Shown here: positions 35,403 through 46,269 of the stretch, in pieces
How the letters are laid out: each line of letters starts with the position of its first letter
How positions within the stretch are numbered: the first letter of the stretch is position 1
Assembly (NCBI GenBank): GCA_036346225.1
Contig: JARFIW010000500.1
Coordinates: forward strand, 1,674,001 to 1,738,000
Length of the DNA: 64,000 nucleotides
Reading direction: 5' to 3'
Source of the DNA: Platerodrilus igneus
Taxonomy: Eukaryota > Arthropoda > Insecta > Coleoptera > Lycidae
Notes under the pieces: generated by a model
Database searches by the model: none
Told to the model about the DNA's origin: nothing
The model's input: only the letters and a program-made list of their open reading frames with translations
Position numbers and translations under genes: made by a program

Positions 35403-37470
35403 TGACGTGGAAATTATAGGTTAAGAAGGATAGATCGGTCTAGATAATAAAATTTTAACGACTGTGTATATAGGAAATAGAAACAATTTATTTACGCGCC
35501 AAATTACTTAGTAGTAACATTGAAAACGGACGGATACTAACATATTTATGTCTTTCTAAATTGGAATGTTAAAAATTTGCATAACGTGTAGGAGTTTTAG
35601 AGTACATGAAAACTCAAGGATACGCATAATTAGCTTTAATATTTTAAATCAAGCGCATCGGATAAGAAACGGAGCTTTTGGGTATAGAAAATCAATAATA
35701 TAAACGCATATTTCCATTTAACTAAACTAAACGTTCGTTATACAAATCCTAAGAAATGCTAAAACTCGGAATTATAATTTCAAACTGATAGTTCGCTTCA
35801 TAGAAACACCAAATAGTTAAAATGTCAAGTTCAAAGAACTGAAATGAACGTTGGCACAGAATTCTGTAGAATTGTATGTAGCGGTCGATGCGAGAGCTAC
35901 TAAAATAACAGATGTTTTGAAGGCAAAGTGAAATGGAATATCCATAATGTAAAACAGACAGAGAACACGTATAATAAAACGTTGGTTAAAATACTCGTCT
36001 AAAGTACGCGGTAGATTTGGAGGTCAACCACAATATCGATTTTCTGTTGCTTGAGTAAGATTCTAAAAGAGACAGTAAATATGGGTTAAACGAGGAAAGG
36101 TAGCTAGGGGTCGAACGTTAAAAACGGGGGAAAGCAATCTAATTGGTCGAATGCTAGAAATTTCAAGAAGCTCGCAACTGTTAGATGTTGTTGAACAGAT
36201 TTCAATGTAAAAGCACGGTAGAAGTTCGTTATGTACAAAATTTGTAAAATGTTTTGAAAAATAAGCTTTTCGACGGAAATACGGTCCGTGAGGGGTGTAC
36301 AAAATCATATAAATACACTAGGAGAGGTATTAAAGCTATCTTACTTACTCTTACTTGCTCTTACTTTGTACTGATTCTCGTACGTCGCTTATTCGTTGAC
36401 TTATAATACAACATCCTAAATTAAAAAAGTGTAAAACGCTGTTAGTAACGTACATCGATAATTTATTAAAAGTGTCATTTGCACAAGTGGGTGCTAGCTT
36501 ATAGACGGTGCTGTTACTACACGCAACGATCTAATAAAAGGATGGTACTAGGGTATGCGAGTTGAGAAGTTTGAAACAAGTATGCGTGAAGTTTAGTGAT
36601 TACGGAAGGTTAAACTTTGTCGAGACAAGTATCGGGGTAGAAACACGGAAGGCGGTTGCAGAGATTTGGATAGCGAGTGAAAATGAGTTGGATCCATGTA
36701 TAATAACGAAGTGTATGGACACAACGAGGAGGGTTTTGAAACACATCTTCAGAGGTAACAATGGAAGAAGCTTACTCCAAATAAAGAAATTAATTTCTTG
36801 CTTTTGCTTGAACATTTGTGCTGGTATTTTGTGCTTAAGTGTTTTGACTTATTGGGGGTGTATTTATTACCTTAAAAACTCATTTGAAGGGATATGTAAA
36901 GGACAATTGATATTGATTATTTAAAAATGTTTATAAATGACATAAAAATTTTGTTGTAAGGAGAAACGGGTCTTTAAGTTTGTTTTAAACAAAGATCCTA
37001 TGTTTAAAAGCATTTAGAGTAACTGGGTTATACTGAGTTCACCATAAGACCAGAATAAAAATCAATTTAAGGTTGCACGACGGACCCATCTACTCGTCTA
37101 AAATAAAATTGTTGAAATAACTAGTAATCATGAAATTTTAAAAGGTTTAAGGATTGAGATGGTAACATTGTATGAAACTGTATATACAAATGTGTAAATA
37201 TTTTCTTGCTAATGGAAACTTTTTAATAGGTGTAAATAAAAACGTTGTATATCTCGTTGCATTATTTGACTGTATTTGTGAGAAAGAATGAACGTAAGAT
37301 GGTAGGTATCCAAGAAGAAGCAGATTTTACAGCTAGCTGGGGTCTGCAGAAATAAGGAGGCGCTCCAGAGGTATGTGTTTTTTTTTATTAAAATTTTTAG
37401 AAAATTTCTATGACGGTTCAGTAACGCTGGGACTCGAAGGCGATCCTGATATTTTTAGAGGAATCCACTG

Positions 37471-37471
<1 letters not shown>
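35403..37471. other. No recognised gene; possible small ORF
   Basis: A 120-codon open frame at 36562-36924 (plus) has Cys-rich and hydrophobic segments near its end but no family I recognise. Its opposite strand is also open. TATA and AATAAA-like signals occur, so a solo LTR or host transcript cannot be excluded. Confidence 0.4.

Positions 37472-37518
<47 letters not shown>
37472..37518. repeat. (TA)n microsatellite
   Basis: TA array at the left edge of the inverted-repeat fragment 37519-37800. Confidence 0.95.
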
Positions 37519-37520
<2 letters not shown>

Positions 37521-37800
37521 AATGCAAGGTTTATCGGTCCAATTTTTTAATCAAACTCTTTGTTTTTTCGCCAAGCTTTCGATTTATTTTTTAAATCTTC
37601 ATCAGGGTCCTATGTAAGAGAAGTTATTAACATCAACTATGCCAAGAAATTACAAATACTTACAAAACATGAGTACTAAATAGTTTATAAATAAATAAAT
37701 ATACATTCAGCAGATTTAGAAGATTTAGAATCGAAAGCTTGGCGAAAAAACAAAAAGTTTGATTAAAAAATTGGACCAATAAACCCGTTATTGCATTTAT
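37519..37800. mobile_element. Inverted pair of Penelope-type ends
   Basis: About 85 bp at 37519-37600 recurs inverted at 37719-37800, around a spacer of roughly 120 bp. The left arm on the minus strand contains a hammerhead-like motif at 37571-37610 with an intact CTGATGA core, an extra A, stem II GATTTA/TAAATC, GAAA and palindromic AGCT. It looks like inverted terminal repeats without a coding region. Confidence 0.65.
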
Positions 37801-38599
37801 TATAATTAAATCCTTAGTCGTTATCTACACGAACAATTATATTATTCACGGTATACGCCTCGGAACGTTGTAGGTAAACTAATAAATGTTTAAAAAAATT
37901 TTTCACATATGGATAGAGGCATATTAGAGATACATTTTAAAATTATTTTGAAATTATACAGGGTGTTCCAAACACTAAATAAAACCTGTGTTTTTTAAAT
38001 GAAAGTCCCTGTATATTATTACATTTTTGGATTCCCCGGTCCAAATAAAGGTCTTTTTTACTACGGATTGGTGTACTTAAACCTTAAGGTTTTTGAAGTA
38101 ATTTAATTTTTTTCAAAACAACCTAATTTTAAAATATTAAATACAAAACAAATATTATACCTATCTAAGCGAAATTTCTAGTGAAGTGTGAGAATTTATC
38201 ATATTTTATACTCCCATTACAAAAACTTAGATATCTTATACAGAGTGTTCAGAAATCTAATTTAATCTTTTGTTCAAGTTGCTATAAGTTAATTAGCTTA
38301 AGTACAACCCTGTATTTTTAATACGTTACTAAATGCAGAATTAAATTCCCCATCGAATGATATAAGGATGTCCTACATTTAACTATTCACATTTTTACAG
38401 AATTCGCAATTAAAAAGTTCTTAAAAAACGCAATACGAGAACTCAACAATTAATGTACAAAACCTGTCAAACTTATGAATTAAGTATGACTAGTTCGAAA
38501 ATTAATTCAACAAAGGTTCAAAATTATGACCATTATTTTGCAAACACATAAGAATTCTTAACTGAAAATTAGTCATAACTTTGGATCACCTTTATGGAG
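37801..38599. other. Miniature repeats, no gene
   Basis: A palindromic unit at about 37955-38017 has TACAGGG...CCCTGTA ends. A related end ATACAGAGTGTTC occurs near 38238. Otherwise AT-rich noncoding sequence. Confidence 0.55.
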
Positions 38600-39564
38600 T
38601 TCCAGTTCGAAAAGCTTACGTAATTCGTTGCCTCGTATCTTCTTGTGTAGTTGAAGGTGTATGGTCAACAACTAATTGTATGTAGCCCCACAAAATGAAA
38701 TTGGGTGAAGTCAGATCTGGTGACCTAGCAGGCCAATTTATATAACCGTCTCTTAAAAACCATCTATTTGGAAACGTGTAATTCAAAAAATTACGAAGCT
38801 CACGATGATGATGAGGCGCGGCTCCATCTAATCGTAACCACATGGTTCTTCTTTTCTCTAAAAGAACTTCCTCCAACAATACTGGTAACTCATTTTCTAG
38901 AAAATTCAATAACATCAAACCATTTTACGAACCATTTAAAAATAAGGGTCAATAAATATGGACCCATTAATCGACTCCACACATTCACTGACTATTTATG
39001 CTGATTATTTATTATTCTGTATTGATGGAGGTTTGAATCTGAATAATAATGGAAAGTATGTCTGTTCACATTTCCGTTGTTATAAAAAGTGCATTCATCA
39101 CTAAATAAAAGATTGTCAAAAAAAATTCATTTTCTGCTTCTTCCTCTAACACCCACAACATGCAAAATTCAATTCTCTTCTGGAAATTATTTCCATAAAG
39201 TTCTTGACATAATTAGATTTTATAAGGATGAGATTTGTGTTTTATAAGTTTTCTTGAAATGCTTGATTTTAATATTTGTATATCTGGGTTTGACTCACTT
39301 AAGTATTTTCAGTAACTGAGATAATTACTGTAAATATTTTCCTCTTTATCAGCTACAGGTTTACTTGTAACAGATTTTTTTTTTGTATTCGACACTTCCA
39401 GTTTCCTTAAACTCTTTTAAAACGTTGTTAAAAACTATTGGTTTGAGATGACTTCTTTCCAGGCATCTTTGAGCATATACTCGAGAAGCCAATAAACAAT
39501 TTTCATGACATTTACCCAATATCACTGTCACATCAATGCGCTCTTCTTTTTGGTAAATCTCCAC
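38600..39564 (-). pseudogene. Tc1/mariner-type transposase, near full length, broken
   Basis: Minus-strand relic. The N-terminus at 39361-39564 reads MEIYQKEERIDV...VLKEFKETGSVEYKK, a helix-turn-helix region with DUF4817-like spacing. A middle segment at about 39000-39360 includes FSDECTFYNNGNVNRH with the first catalytic Asp. The C-terminal part at 38616-38918 has LDGAAPHH, SPDL and ILWGYIQL. Several frameshifts and stops separate these. It is a DDE transposase of the IS630/Tc1 group and clearly inactive. Confidence 0.82.
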
Positions 39565-39589
39565 AGAATTAATTTTGGTCTGTAAAACA

Positions 39590-40425
39590 TTAACAATAGG
39601 TTATAGTTTCAGAAATTTGATAATAAATGCCTGAAGTGATTTTTGACTGTAGATAACTCGGAAGCAACTAATAGACATTAGCTCCTAGATTTAATTCGTT
39701 TTATTCAGATCCTACCAGGACTTCGAAAACAAAACTAGACGCTCTGAATTAACATACTTTTGTCCAATACGAAGTTGTCAATTTATGGAAACCAATTTGC
39801 TCCTAAAATTAAAAGTAATCAGCCTAGTAGGGTATTACACGAACTTCATTGATCAATTCGGTGGTAATCACTAAGTGCGCTATAAAGAATTATATTCCCT
39901 CCATACACAATTCAAGATATCTTCGGTAGAATTCAGACAAATAAATCAAGACTGTAATTGAAATTACTAGATTCGTTTTTCTCTATCTCACATATGTAAT
40001 ATGTATTTTACTGAAAAGCTAGCTAATACCAGAGAAAGAGGCTTTTTATTTCTTTAAATCGGCATAATTTTGTGTGCGAATTTTCCTCGTTTCAAGAGGA
40101 TGAGATCATAGGCGTCAGCGTTATACATTATTAACCAAAATAAATGAATCATAAAACTACACTAATTTAGAATACAAAATAATCATTCTATGATTTTTAA
40201 CTTTACAATCGCCATAATGAATTTGAAAACCTTTGAGTATGAACAATAAAAGATACAAAAATAATCCTTTCATAGATCAAGAATGTGTGTAACCTTAAAA
40301 TTATTATTCTAAAAGAAATAACCCTAACCCTATTGGTAAGATTTGCTGATACTAAAACTATTAAAATAAAATATGATTATAAACATTTCAAAGGAATATC
40401 ACAAACTGCAATTTTGCTATTCTAA
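39590..40425. repeat. Diverged unknown repeat, copy 1
   Basis: Aligns over about 800 bp with 61276-62612 at moderate identity, for example GATGAGATCATAGGCGTCAG in both. Copy 2 is interrupted by a 506-bp TIR element that this copy lacks. No coding frame is visible. Confidence 0.75.
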
Positions 40426-41825
40426 TTCGTAAATAGGTATAGATGGTCTTTAATTCGTACACGATATTGGTGAACTTTGGTGGGCAACTAATGATAATGA
40501 GCATCTCAATTTGATCCGCAATTAAAAAAATTATTAACTTTCAATGGAATCTGAAAATTTTATGTTGCTATTCGCTCTTACAATTTTTAGGATATTCTTC
40601 CACATAAATGGCTGGTTCTGAAGTGAACCACTGTCAATTGGGCGACGTCATCTTCAGGCTCTGTACGTTGAGCAGTTAATTTCATTAACTTAGCCTTTTA
40701 TATTGAGAGAACCCGAAAATTTTATATCCATAACATTATCTAAGATGTCTAATGAAAACTATTAATAGTCGGAGACACATTCCCATACCAGTTTATTAAT
40801 TGAATGTTTTTAAGAGGACTAATTCACCAATGACTCGGTGATAAAACGCAATTTCCGTTTCGAAGTATGATCCAATATGTGAAAAATTCCAAATGTACGT
40901 TTCCAGCATTATATCTCATATATTTCTCCAAATTCATTATATCCATCTCTTAAACAGCAACATCACAGTAATGAGTTCGTAGAAAATATCTGAACAGTTT
41001 CGAGTACTTCATATTTTATTCAAGACAGCTAATAATAGTAAGTGCTTTTATAACGATCATAAATAAGGAATGGGAAAAATTTACGGAATCTGTCATTATA
41101 TAGTACACATTTCTACGTAGTAACATCATTAATTTTTAAACATGAGACAAAAATAGTTCATGACGGTACAATTAGAGATTTTCAAATTGACATTACAATA
41201 AAAGGGATTTTCGTATAATAAAATAACCTAGTACAACTTTTTTATAAGTAAAACCGGTCAATACATTATTCTTAAAAATGAAAAAAGAGTTGAGTAACTT
41301 TTTTACCCTGAATTAAAAATATCCACTTAACAAAATTGGTTCTCTCAATAAAACAACTCTTACGCTACGCTTTTCCTTTCTTTGTGAATAACATTCTATG
41401 TAATCCATTGTTAAACTATATAACCAAAAATAATGCCGACTGGACATAGTACCATGCCAATTCTATAGAGTAATAAACTCTTGCGTGTTTCGGACTATCA
41501 TTCTCATAGTAGTTTCCAAAAAAAATAAAACCAGCATTAATTGTTATATAACATGACCCCTCTTTGGAATGACCAAATACGTCATAATACTGTGTATGAA
41601 TATTGTCATACAAGGATATTCAAAATGGAAAGTTTTAAAAAAAATTCTAAATTTAAAAGTGTAATAACAGTTCCTTCCTTACGGATTCAGTGATTAACTA
41701 AAAAAAAATAGGTCAATGTGAAACAATCAAATGAATAAGTAAATAAAAATCAAAAGACTTTCGAATAGTAACAATTTTCACAGACTTCTTCTGCATGCAA
41801 TAACCAAACGTTATTAATTATTAAT
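40426..41825. other. No gene recognised
   Basis: AT-rich sequence with nothing supported. Confidence 0.5.
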
Positions 41826-41913
41826 AAATAATTTTGTCTGACCTTGGGAGAGTAATTCGAGCAGAGTGAACGAAAATTAATGTAAATTGTTGGTTATTTT
41901 TCAAAAAGAAAAG

Positions 41914-41953
41914 CTAGTGACCGGTTTCGCTGTAGTTGCAGCCGTCAGACTAG
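41914..41953 (-). ncRNA. Hammerhead ribozyme, partner copy lacking core A9
   Basis: On the minus strand: stem I CTAGT/ACTAG (5 bp), core CTGACG with the final A absent, stem II GCTG/CAGC with a 6-nt loop, GAAA, self-complementary stem III ACCGGT, cleavage-site C. Loss of the universally conserved A9 predicts little or no activity. Confidence 0.7.
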
Positions 41954-42342
41954 TGCATTTTTTTCTGCAAAACAACCAACCAAATTCTTGAATTATACAC
42001 CAATCATAGTGTATTTATAAGTGCAAAATATTTCTCATGCGCCCTCTATACTCGAATGTAAATAACTAACTATCAGTGACTGTATTAAGTCTCCGACATG
42101 ATAGTATGGATGGCATTTCCGACACAATTCCAACAACAAGTCAAACAACAAGATGAAAATGAAAATAAACAAGTGAACGATTACCTACTATAATGTCGGA
42201 GACGTGAAACAATCACCGATAGTTAGTTGTTTACATTCGAGTATAGAGGGCAGGGCGCATGAGAAATATTTTGCACTTATAAATACACCATGATTTGAGT
42301 ATAATTCAAGAATTTGGTTGGTTGTTTTGCAGAAAGAAATGC

Positions 42343-42385
42343 GCTAGTCTGACGAGCTGCAAGAACAGCGAAACCAGTCACTAGC
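42343..42385 (+). ncRNA. Hammerhead ribozyme, consensus core intact
   Basis: Stem I GCTAGT (42343-42348) pairs fully with ACTAGC (42380-42385). Core CTGACGA is at 42349-42355. Stem II GCTG/CAGC (42356-42359/42366-42369) has a 6-nt loop. GAA is at 42370-42372. A very short stem III (AC/GT, 42373-42374/42377-42378) has a 2-nt loop. Predicted cleavage is after C 42379. All invariant hammerhead positions are met. Very short stem III is known from Penelope-like, retrozyme and satellite hammerheads, which often act as dimers. Confidence 0.82.
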
Positions 42386-42560
42386 TTTTCTTTTTGAAAA
42401 AACCCAACAAGTTACATTACTCTTTGTTCACTGTGCTGGAATTACCTTCCCAAGACCAGACAAAATTATTCATTACTATTTAGCTGGAAACGTATTAGTT
42501 TCCGTTAACCAACTTGCTCTTTTAGCAATGGGTGAAGTACTTTCTTAGAAGATCCGCCAG

Positions 42561-42996
42561 TGTTAAGTAAGTTTATTTCGTTATTAATTGTTATTAGTTG
42601 TTTTATTTCTTTGTGAAGTGTACGTTAATAATAAATCAACCTTGTAACATAGAAGTGAAGCGAGCATGTAGCGTTTTGCAACTTTAGGTATAAAAGTCTG
42701 ACCCAGGGCGATGCGCGAGGCTGTAGTGGCTGGCAATAAACTGGAAGACACGGTTCTGCGCGGTTGAATTATTTGTTAGAAAGCGCACGCCGATTGTGTT
42801 AGAGCCGTTGAGATTAATATTAGTTAAAAATTTAGTTTTAAGTCAAGATCCAATGTTATGTTCGACAAAAGAAAAGGTGTACCTGGTTCATATGTTCGAT
42901 TAAACATCCTTTAATTTTGACAGTGTGACTGTTTATTCTGACGAATCAGAGTTTAAAAGTGAGATATATTGCTATATCTGGCGCTCAATTGGGCTG
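42561..42996 (+). repeat. Possible degenerate gypsy 5' LTR and primer site
   Basis: The segment begins TGTTAAG, has TATAAAAG near 42691 and AATAAA near 42737. It is followed at 42979-42996 by TGGCGCTCAATTGGGC, a retroviral-type primer binding site. No matching 3' LTR is seen. It may belong with the gag-like region at 43490-43750 and the RT relic at 46270-47640. Confidence 0.45.
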
Positions 42997-43755
42997 AATG
43001 AAGGTACAAGAATAATTGCACGTTATTGAACATCATCTCCAAGGTAGTATCTATCAATTTTATATAACATTTTCTGCACAAGCGCACTTCATGTATATGT
43101 ATAATGCGCTATAGGTGTAAAAAGAATACAAAGCTACGACAGCCGACCAGACAAGTGCGCGATAATGAACAACAAACGTTATGATACAAAAAGTAGTATT
43201 CAAGCTGACTAAACTGACTAAACACAAATATTCGTTTAGTTTGGTGTTTTTACGGCCTGCGCTGATATAGGGCTATTCGTATCTTTAATCCCTATCAGTA
43301 AAAACATCTGGGCGTCTAACCACACTAACCTGTTTCATTTTATTGCTGTTAGGGGACTTGGTGACACAGATAACGAAATTTTAAGGGTCGATGGACAACA
43401 ATAATTAAATTGATATCTGTAGACTATTTGATCGGGATGTTGAGGTTGTTGTAACAAATAAAAACAAAAATGCCTCTAAAAAAAGATACTCTGTGACGGA
43501 TCTTCTATTAAAAATTTAGTAAAATGTAATAAAGCTGTGATACACAATATGACCGCGATTCGGACGAACAATAATACACTTGTAGAAAAGCTGGATGCCT
43601 CGATTAAAAGCGTAAACTTAAATTTAGACAGTATGACAAAGGAGGTTTGCTCCAGTGTGGCGGAAATGGGTGCACAAATGTTTCAAGGATCGAAAAATGG
43701 AAAAACGAATGAACGTCCGGGATCGAGTCAAGGTGTTGGTACACGAAAAACAGGC
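42997..43755 (+). other. Possible gag leader and gag remnant
   Basis: 43537-43755 has an open frame with a heptad-like charged segment (VEKLDASIKSVNLNLDSMTKEV), plausible as a Gag fragment. It is cut by the tRNA-headed SINE. No Cys knuckle or matrix motif is seen. Confidence 0.35.
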
Positions 43756-44040
43756 GGCTCCGTGGCGTAGTTGGTATGTGTGTGACTACTACGCTCAAGG
43801 TCCCAGGTTCAAATCCCGCACGGTCCGCTTGACAAATGTTAGGCGAGCATTTTTCACAAAAATACACCCTCGTTCGGATGAGAGGTAAAATGGAGGTCCC
43901 ATGTCTGAGTGTTGTTACGCACATTAAAGATCCCTACCTTGTTTGGAACAGTAAGGGTTCGGCAAAATTCCAAATTTTCCAGGTAAAAAAAACTCTCTTC
44001 CTGGCCAATATATTACCTTCGGGTGGAGCATTGGAAAATC
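43756..44040 (+). mobile_element. tRNA-headed SINE
   Basis: Starts GGCTCCG, with A box TGGCGTAGTTGG (43763) and B box GGTTCAAATCC (43806-43816). A body of about 200 bp follows, including TTCGGATGAG and ACGCACATTAAAGATCCC, a segment common in invertebrate SINE/LINE tails. The 3' portion TTCGGGTGGAGCATTGG matches the end of the 31225-32496 retroposon. Imperfect flanking repeats ACGAAAAACAG and ACGAAAGGCAG may be the TSD. Confidence 0.72.
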
Positions 44041-46269
44041 ACATGTAAGGTATACGAAAGGCAGAAATGAGACGGTGAACCAATTTTTGTTTTACAAAAA
44101 GGCACTACGTTGTGAGCCAGTGAACCAAATTTTGTTGTTATTAATTTGTTTTTTTCTTCGGGGCCCTAAACGTTGCGGCGTCACTGTAACTTATTTTCTT
44201 TTAAATTATGGCGCAAGAGAACAAAGTCTTCCGACATAGCTAGGGGTCTATTCCTGGGTAGAGCAATGAGAAGTGGGGGTAAGTCGAATTCTGTTTGCAA
44301 ACCAAAGTTAAGCTAAATCAAATAGGCGCCACCATGTCCTGAGATAATTACGATAATTGCAAAGCACAGTTCTAAGGGCGGACGTGGAAACCCAAAGATA
44401 AAATGATCGCCTTCGTTAACAAAGACCTGTCTTATTAAGATAAGACACAGCTCCTGTAAGAAATTGCTAAGATTAAATAAATAAAAAAGTAGAACACCAT
44501 TTGTGTCCTATAAAAAAATATAAAGAAATAATAAAAAAAATATTTCCAATATAATATTGGCATCAAATTATTACTCTGAAAAATTTTAGCTAATGTAATT
44601 AGATTTGATCGCATTTGACCAAAATGAAAGTCTTAGATTTTGAACTAAACGTTTACTAAAAAAACTCTTTTAAAATATCGGAACTTGTAACAAAAAATTG
44701 TCATAATTAATTACATCAAAGTTAAAGTTTTAACTTTCCTTTTTTCTTTCATTAATCAACCAACTTTACTTTAAACATGAGCTTGTTATACAAATTAAAG
44801 TGATAATGATTTGTAAGCATAACACAGTGAAGTAAATTCTAACCTGGGCAGATCTTTTCAGGTAGATAACAAATTACAAGAACCTAACATAAAGAGAATT
44901 TGAACTTTCATATTCACGTTTAATAATCTATGTATAGATAAAGCTGATCACAAAAATAGGCATGTTTGTTTAAATCGCATTACAGCTGCTCAAAGCATTT
45001 GCTTTCAAGACAACATCTGTCAACTGTGCAAAACAGAAAAATATGACGTCGAAAATATACGTTGAACTTATCGAAGATTCATATGGAACAAAGCATGTTA
45101 TTTTAGAAAGCTAATTCGACAAAATTTCGTTTTACAACTTGTAAAACCAGCTCAACAATTAATTGAAATTTACACAATTTATGTGTACTAAACATAAAAA
45201 CAAGTTTACGTGTTCTAAACTTTAAAAATCTTACAGCTAATTACGAACCAAAAACTGCATTAGCCGCTTCACAACAAATCGAGACGGGATTTCCGTTCTT
45301 CAAGCAAAGTTACCAGTCATTTTAATTTGAAACGACTTCCATAATTTCTTATCAGACAAATTTCTTATGAGGCAAATTTCAAATCACTTGTTCCTAAATA
45401 ACGGTAATTCTTTGGATCCTAGATGACGAATTATATTTGTTCCATTCTTTATCGTTGCATTCTACATTGTCGAATTATATTTTGTCGCATTCTACAGGTC
45501 GCATTCTACAGGTCGCATTCTACAGGTCGCGTTCTACAGGTCGCGTTCTACAGGTCGCGCTAAATAAATTACCTCAAATTACATTAATTCGTATAATATA
45601 TACTTTACCAACCGTTATTAGAAGATATCCCAACGATTAATAGCCGATGCGAAGGTTGCCAGCCTCCAGCCGAAAATACATTTTAACACAGCTGTTGCAG
45701 GCGGCCGACTGTTTGTCGAAACCAGAGCCGAGCGGTCGCGCCGTCAGAGGGGGGAACACGAAACAATCAAATAGAGATGTACTTGGAAATAGCTTTATGC
45801 GACACATATATATTAATATAATTAGATCCCTAAGGAACAATGCACGCTTAGCGCATTATTTTTGTAATTCAATGCAATTAAATTACGACTGAAAAATAAA
45901 AATGTTACAACGGAACATCAGATAACACGCGATTTGTCTTATATAAAAATGTGTTTATGGAGTTAAGGGGCTCTAATTTAATTTTTAGACCTATCGAACA
46001 AAAACATCCTGTAGTTTTATTTAACGAACTACAATAAATATTTGTTGAAGTGGGAGTACCAGGTAACGAACAGTTATGCTAGTTATCTAAGCCCTCAGGG
46101 GGTCGTTCGCTGACTAGACATCAATTAAAAAGGACTGATTTGTAAACTTTGAACATTTAAACTTCGATTTCTGGAGACATACAGCGGCCCCGAAAAACGG
46201 CGCGAAGTATTTGTTAATTTGAAATTTGGCTAATACAAAGCAGGATCCAAAGCGGATTATTTTACAAAG
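44041..46269. other. Minisatellite, otherwise no gene recognised
   Basis: About six tandem copies of a 13-bp unit TCTACAGGTCGCA occur at 45484-45560. A GC-richer patch lies at 45640-45760. The rest is AT-rich noncoding sequence, probably decayed gypsy internal sequence. Confidence 0.6.

Larger units (their letters stand above)
41826..42476. mobile_element. Foldback element carrying hammerhead ribozymes
   Basis: Two inverted arms of about 280 bp (41826-42104 and 42188-42476, roughly 88-90 percent identical by eye) surround about 84 bp. Each arm has a hammerhead motif about 90 bp from its outer end, both read outward. There is no open frame in the element. The layout parallels the inverted terminal copies of PLE1 but without coding sequence. 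It also resembles animal retrozyme-type units placed head to head. Confidence 0.85.

Noticed and set aside
36562..36924. 120-codon open frame as a possible host gene
   Set aside because: No recognisable domain, the opposite strand is also open, and there is no supporting splice or homology signal; kept only as a note.
832..37518. CRISPR or satellite array
   Set aside because: The repeated units are simple (TA)n tracts without spacers; no CRISPR structure occurs and this is eukaryotic DNA.
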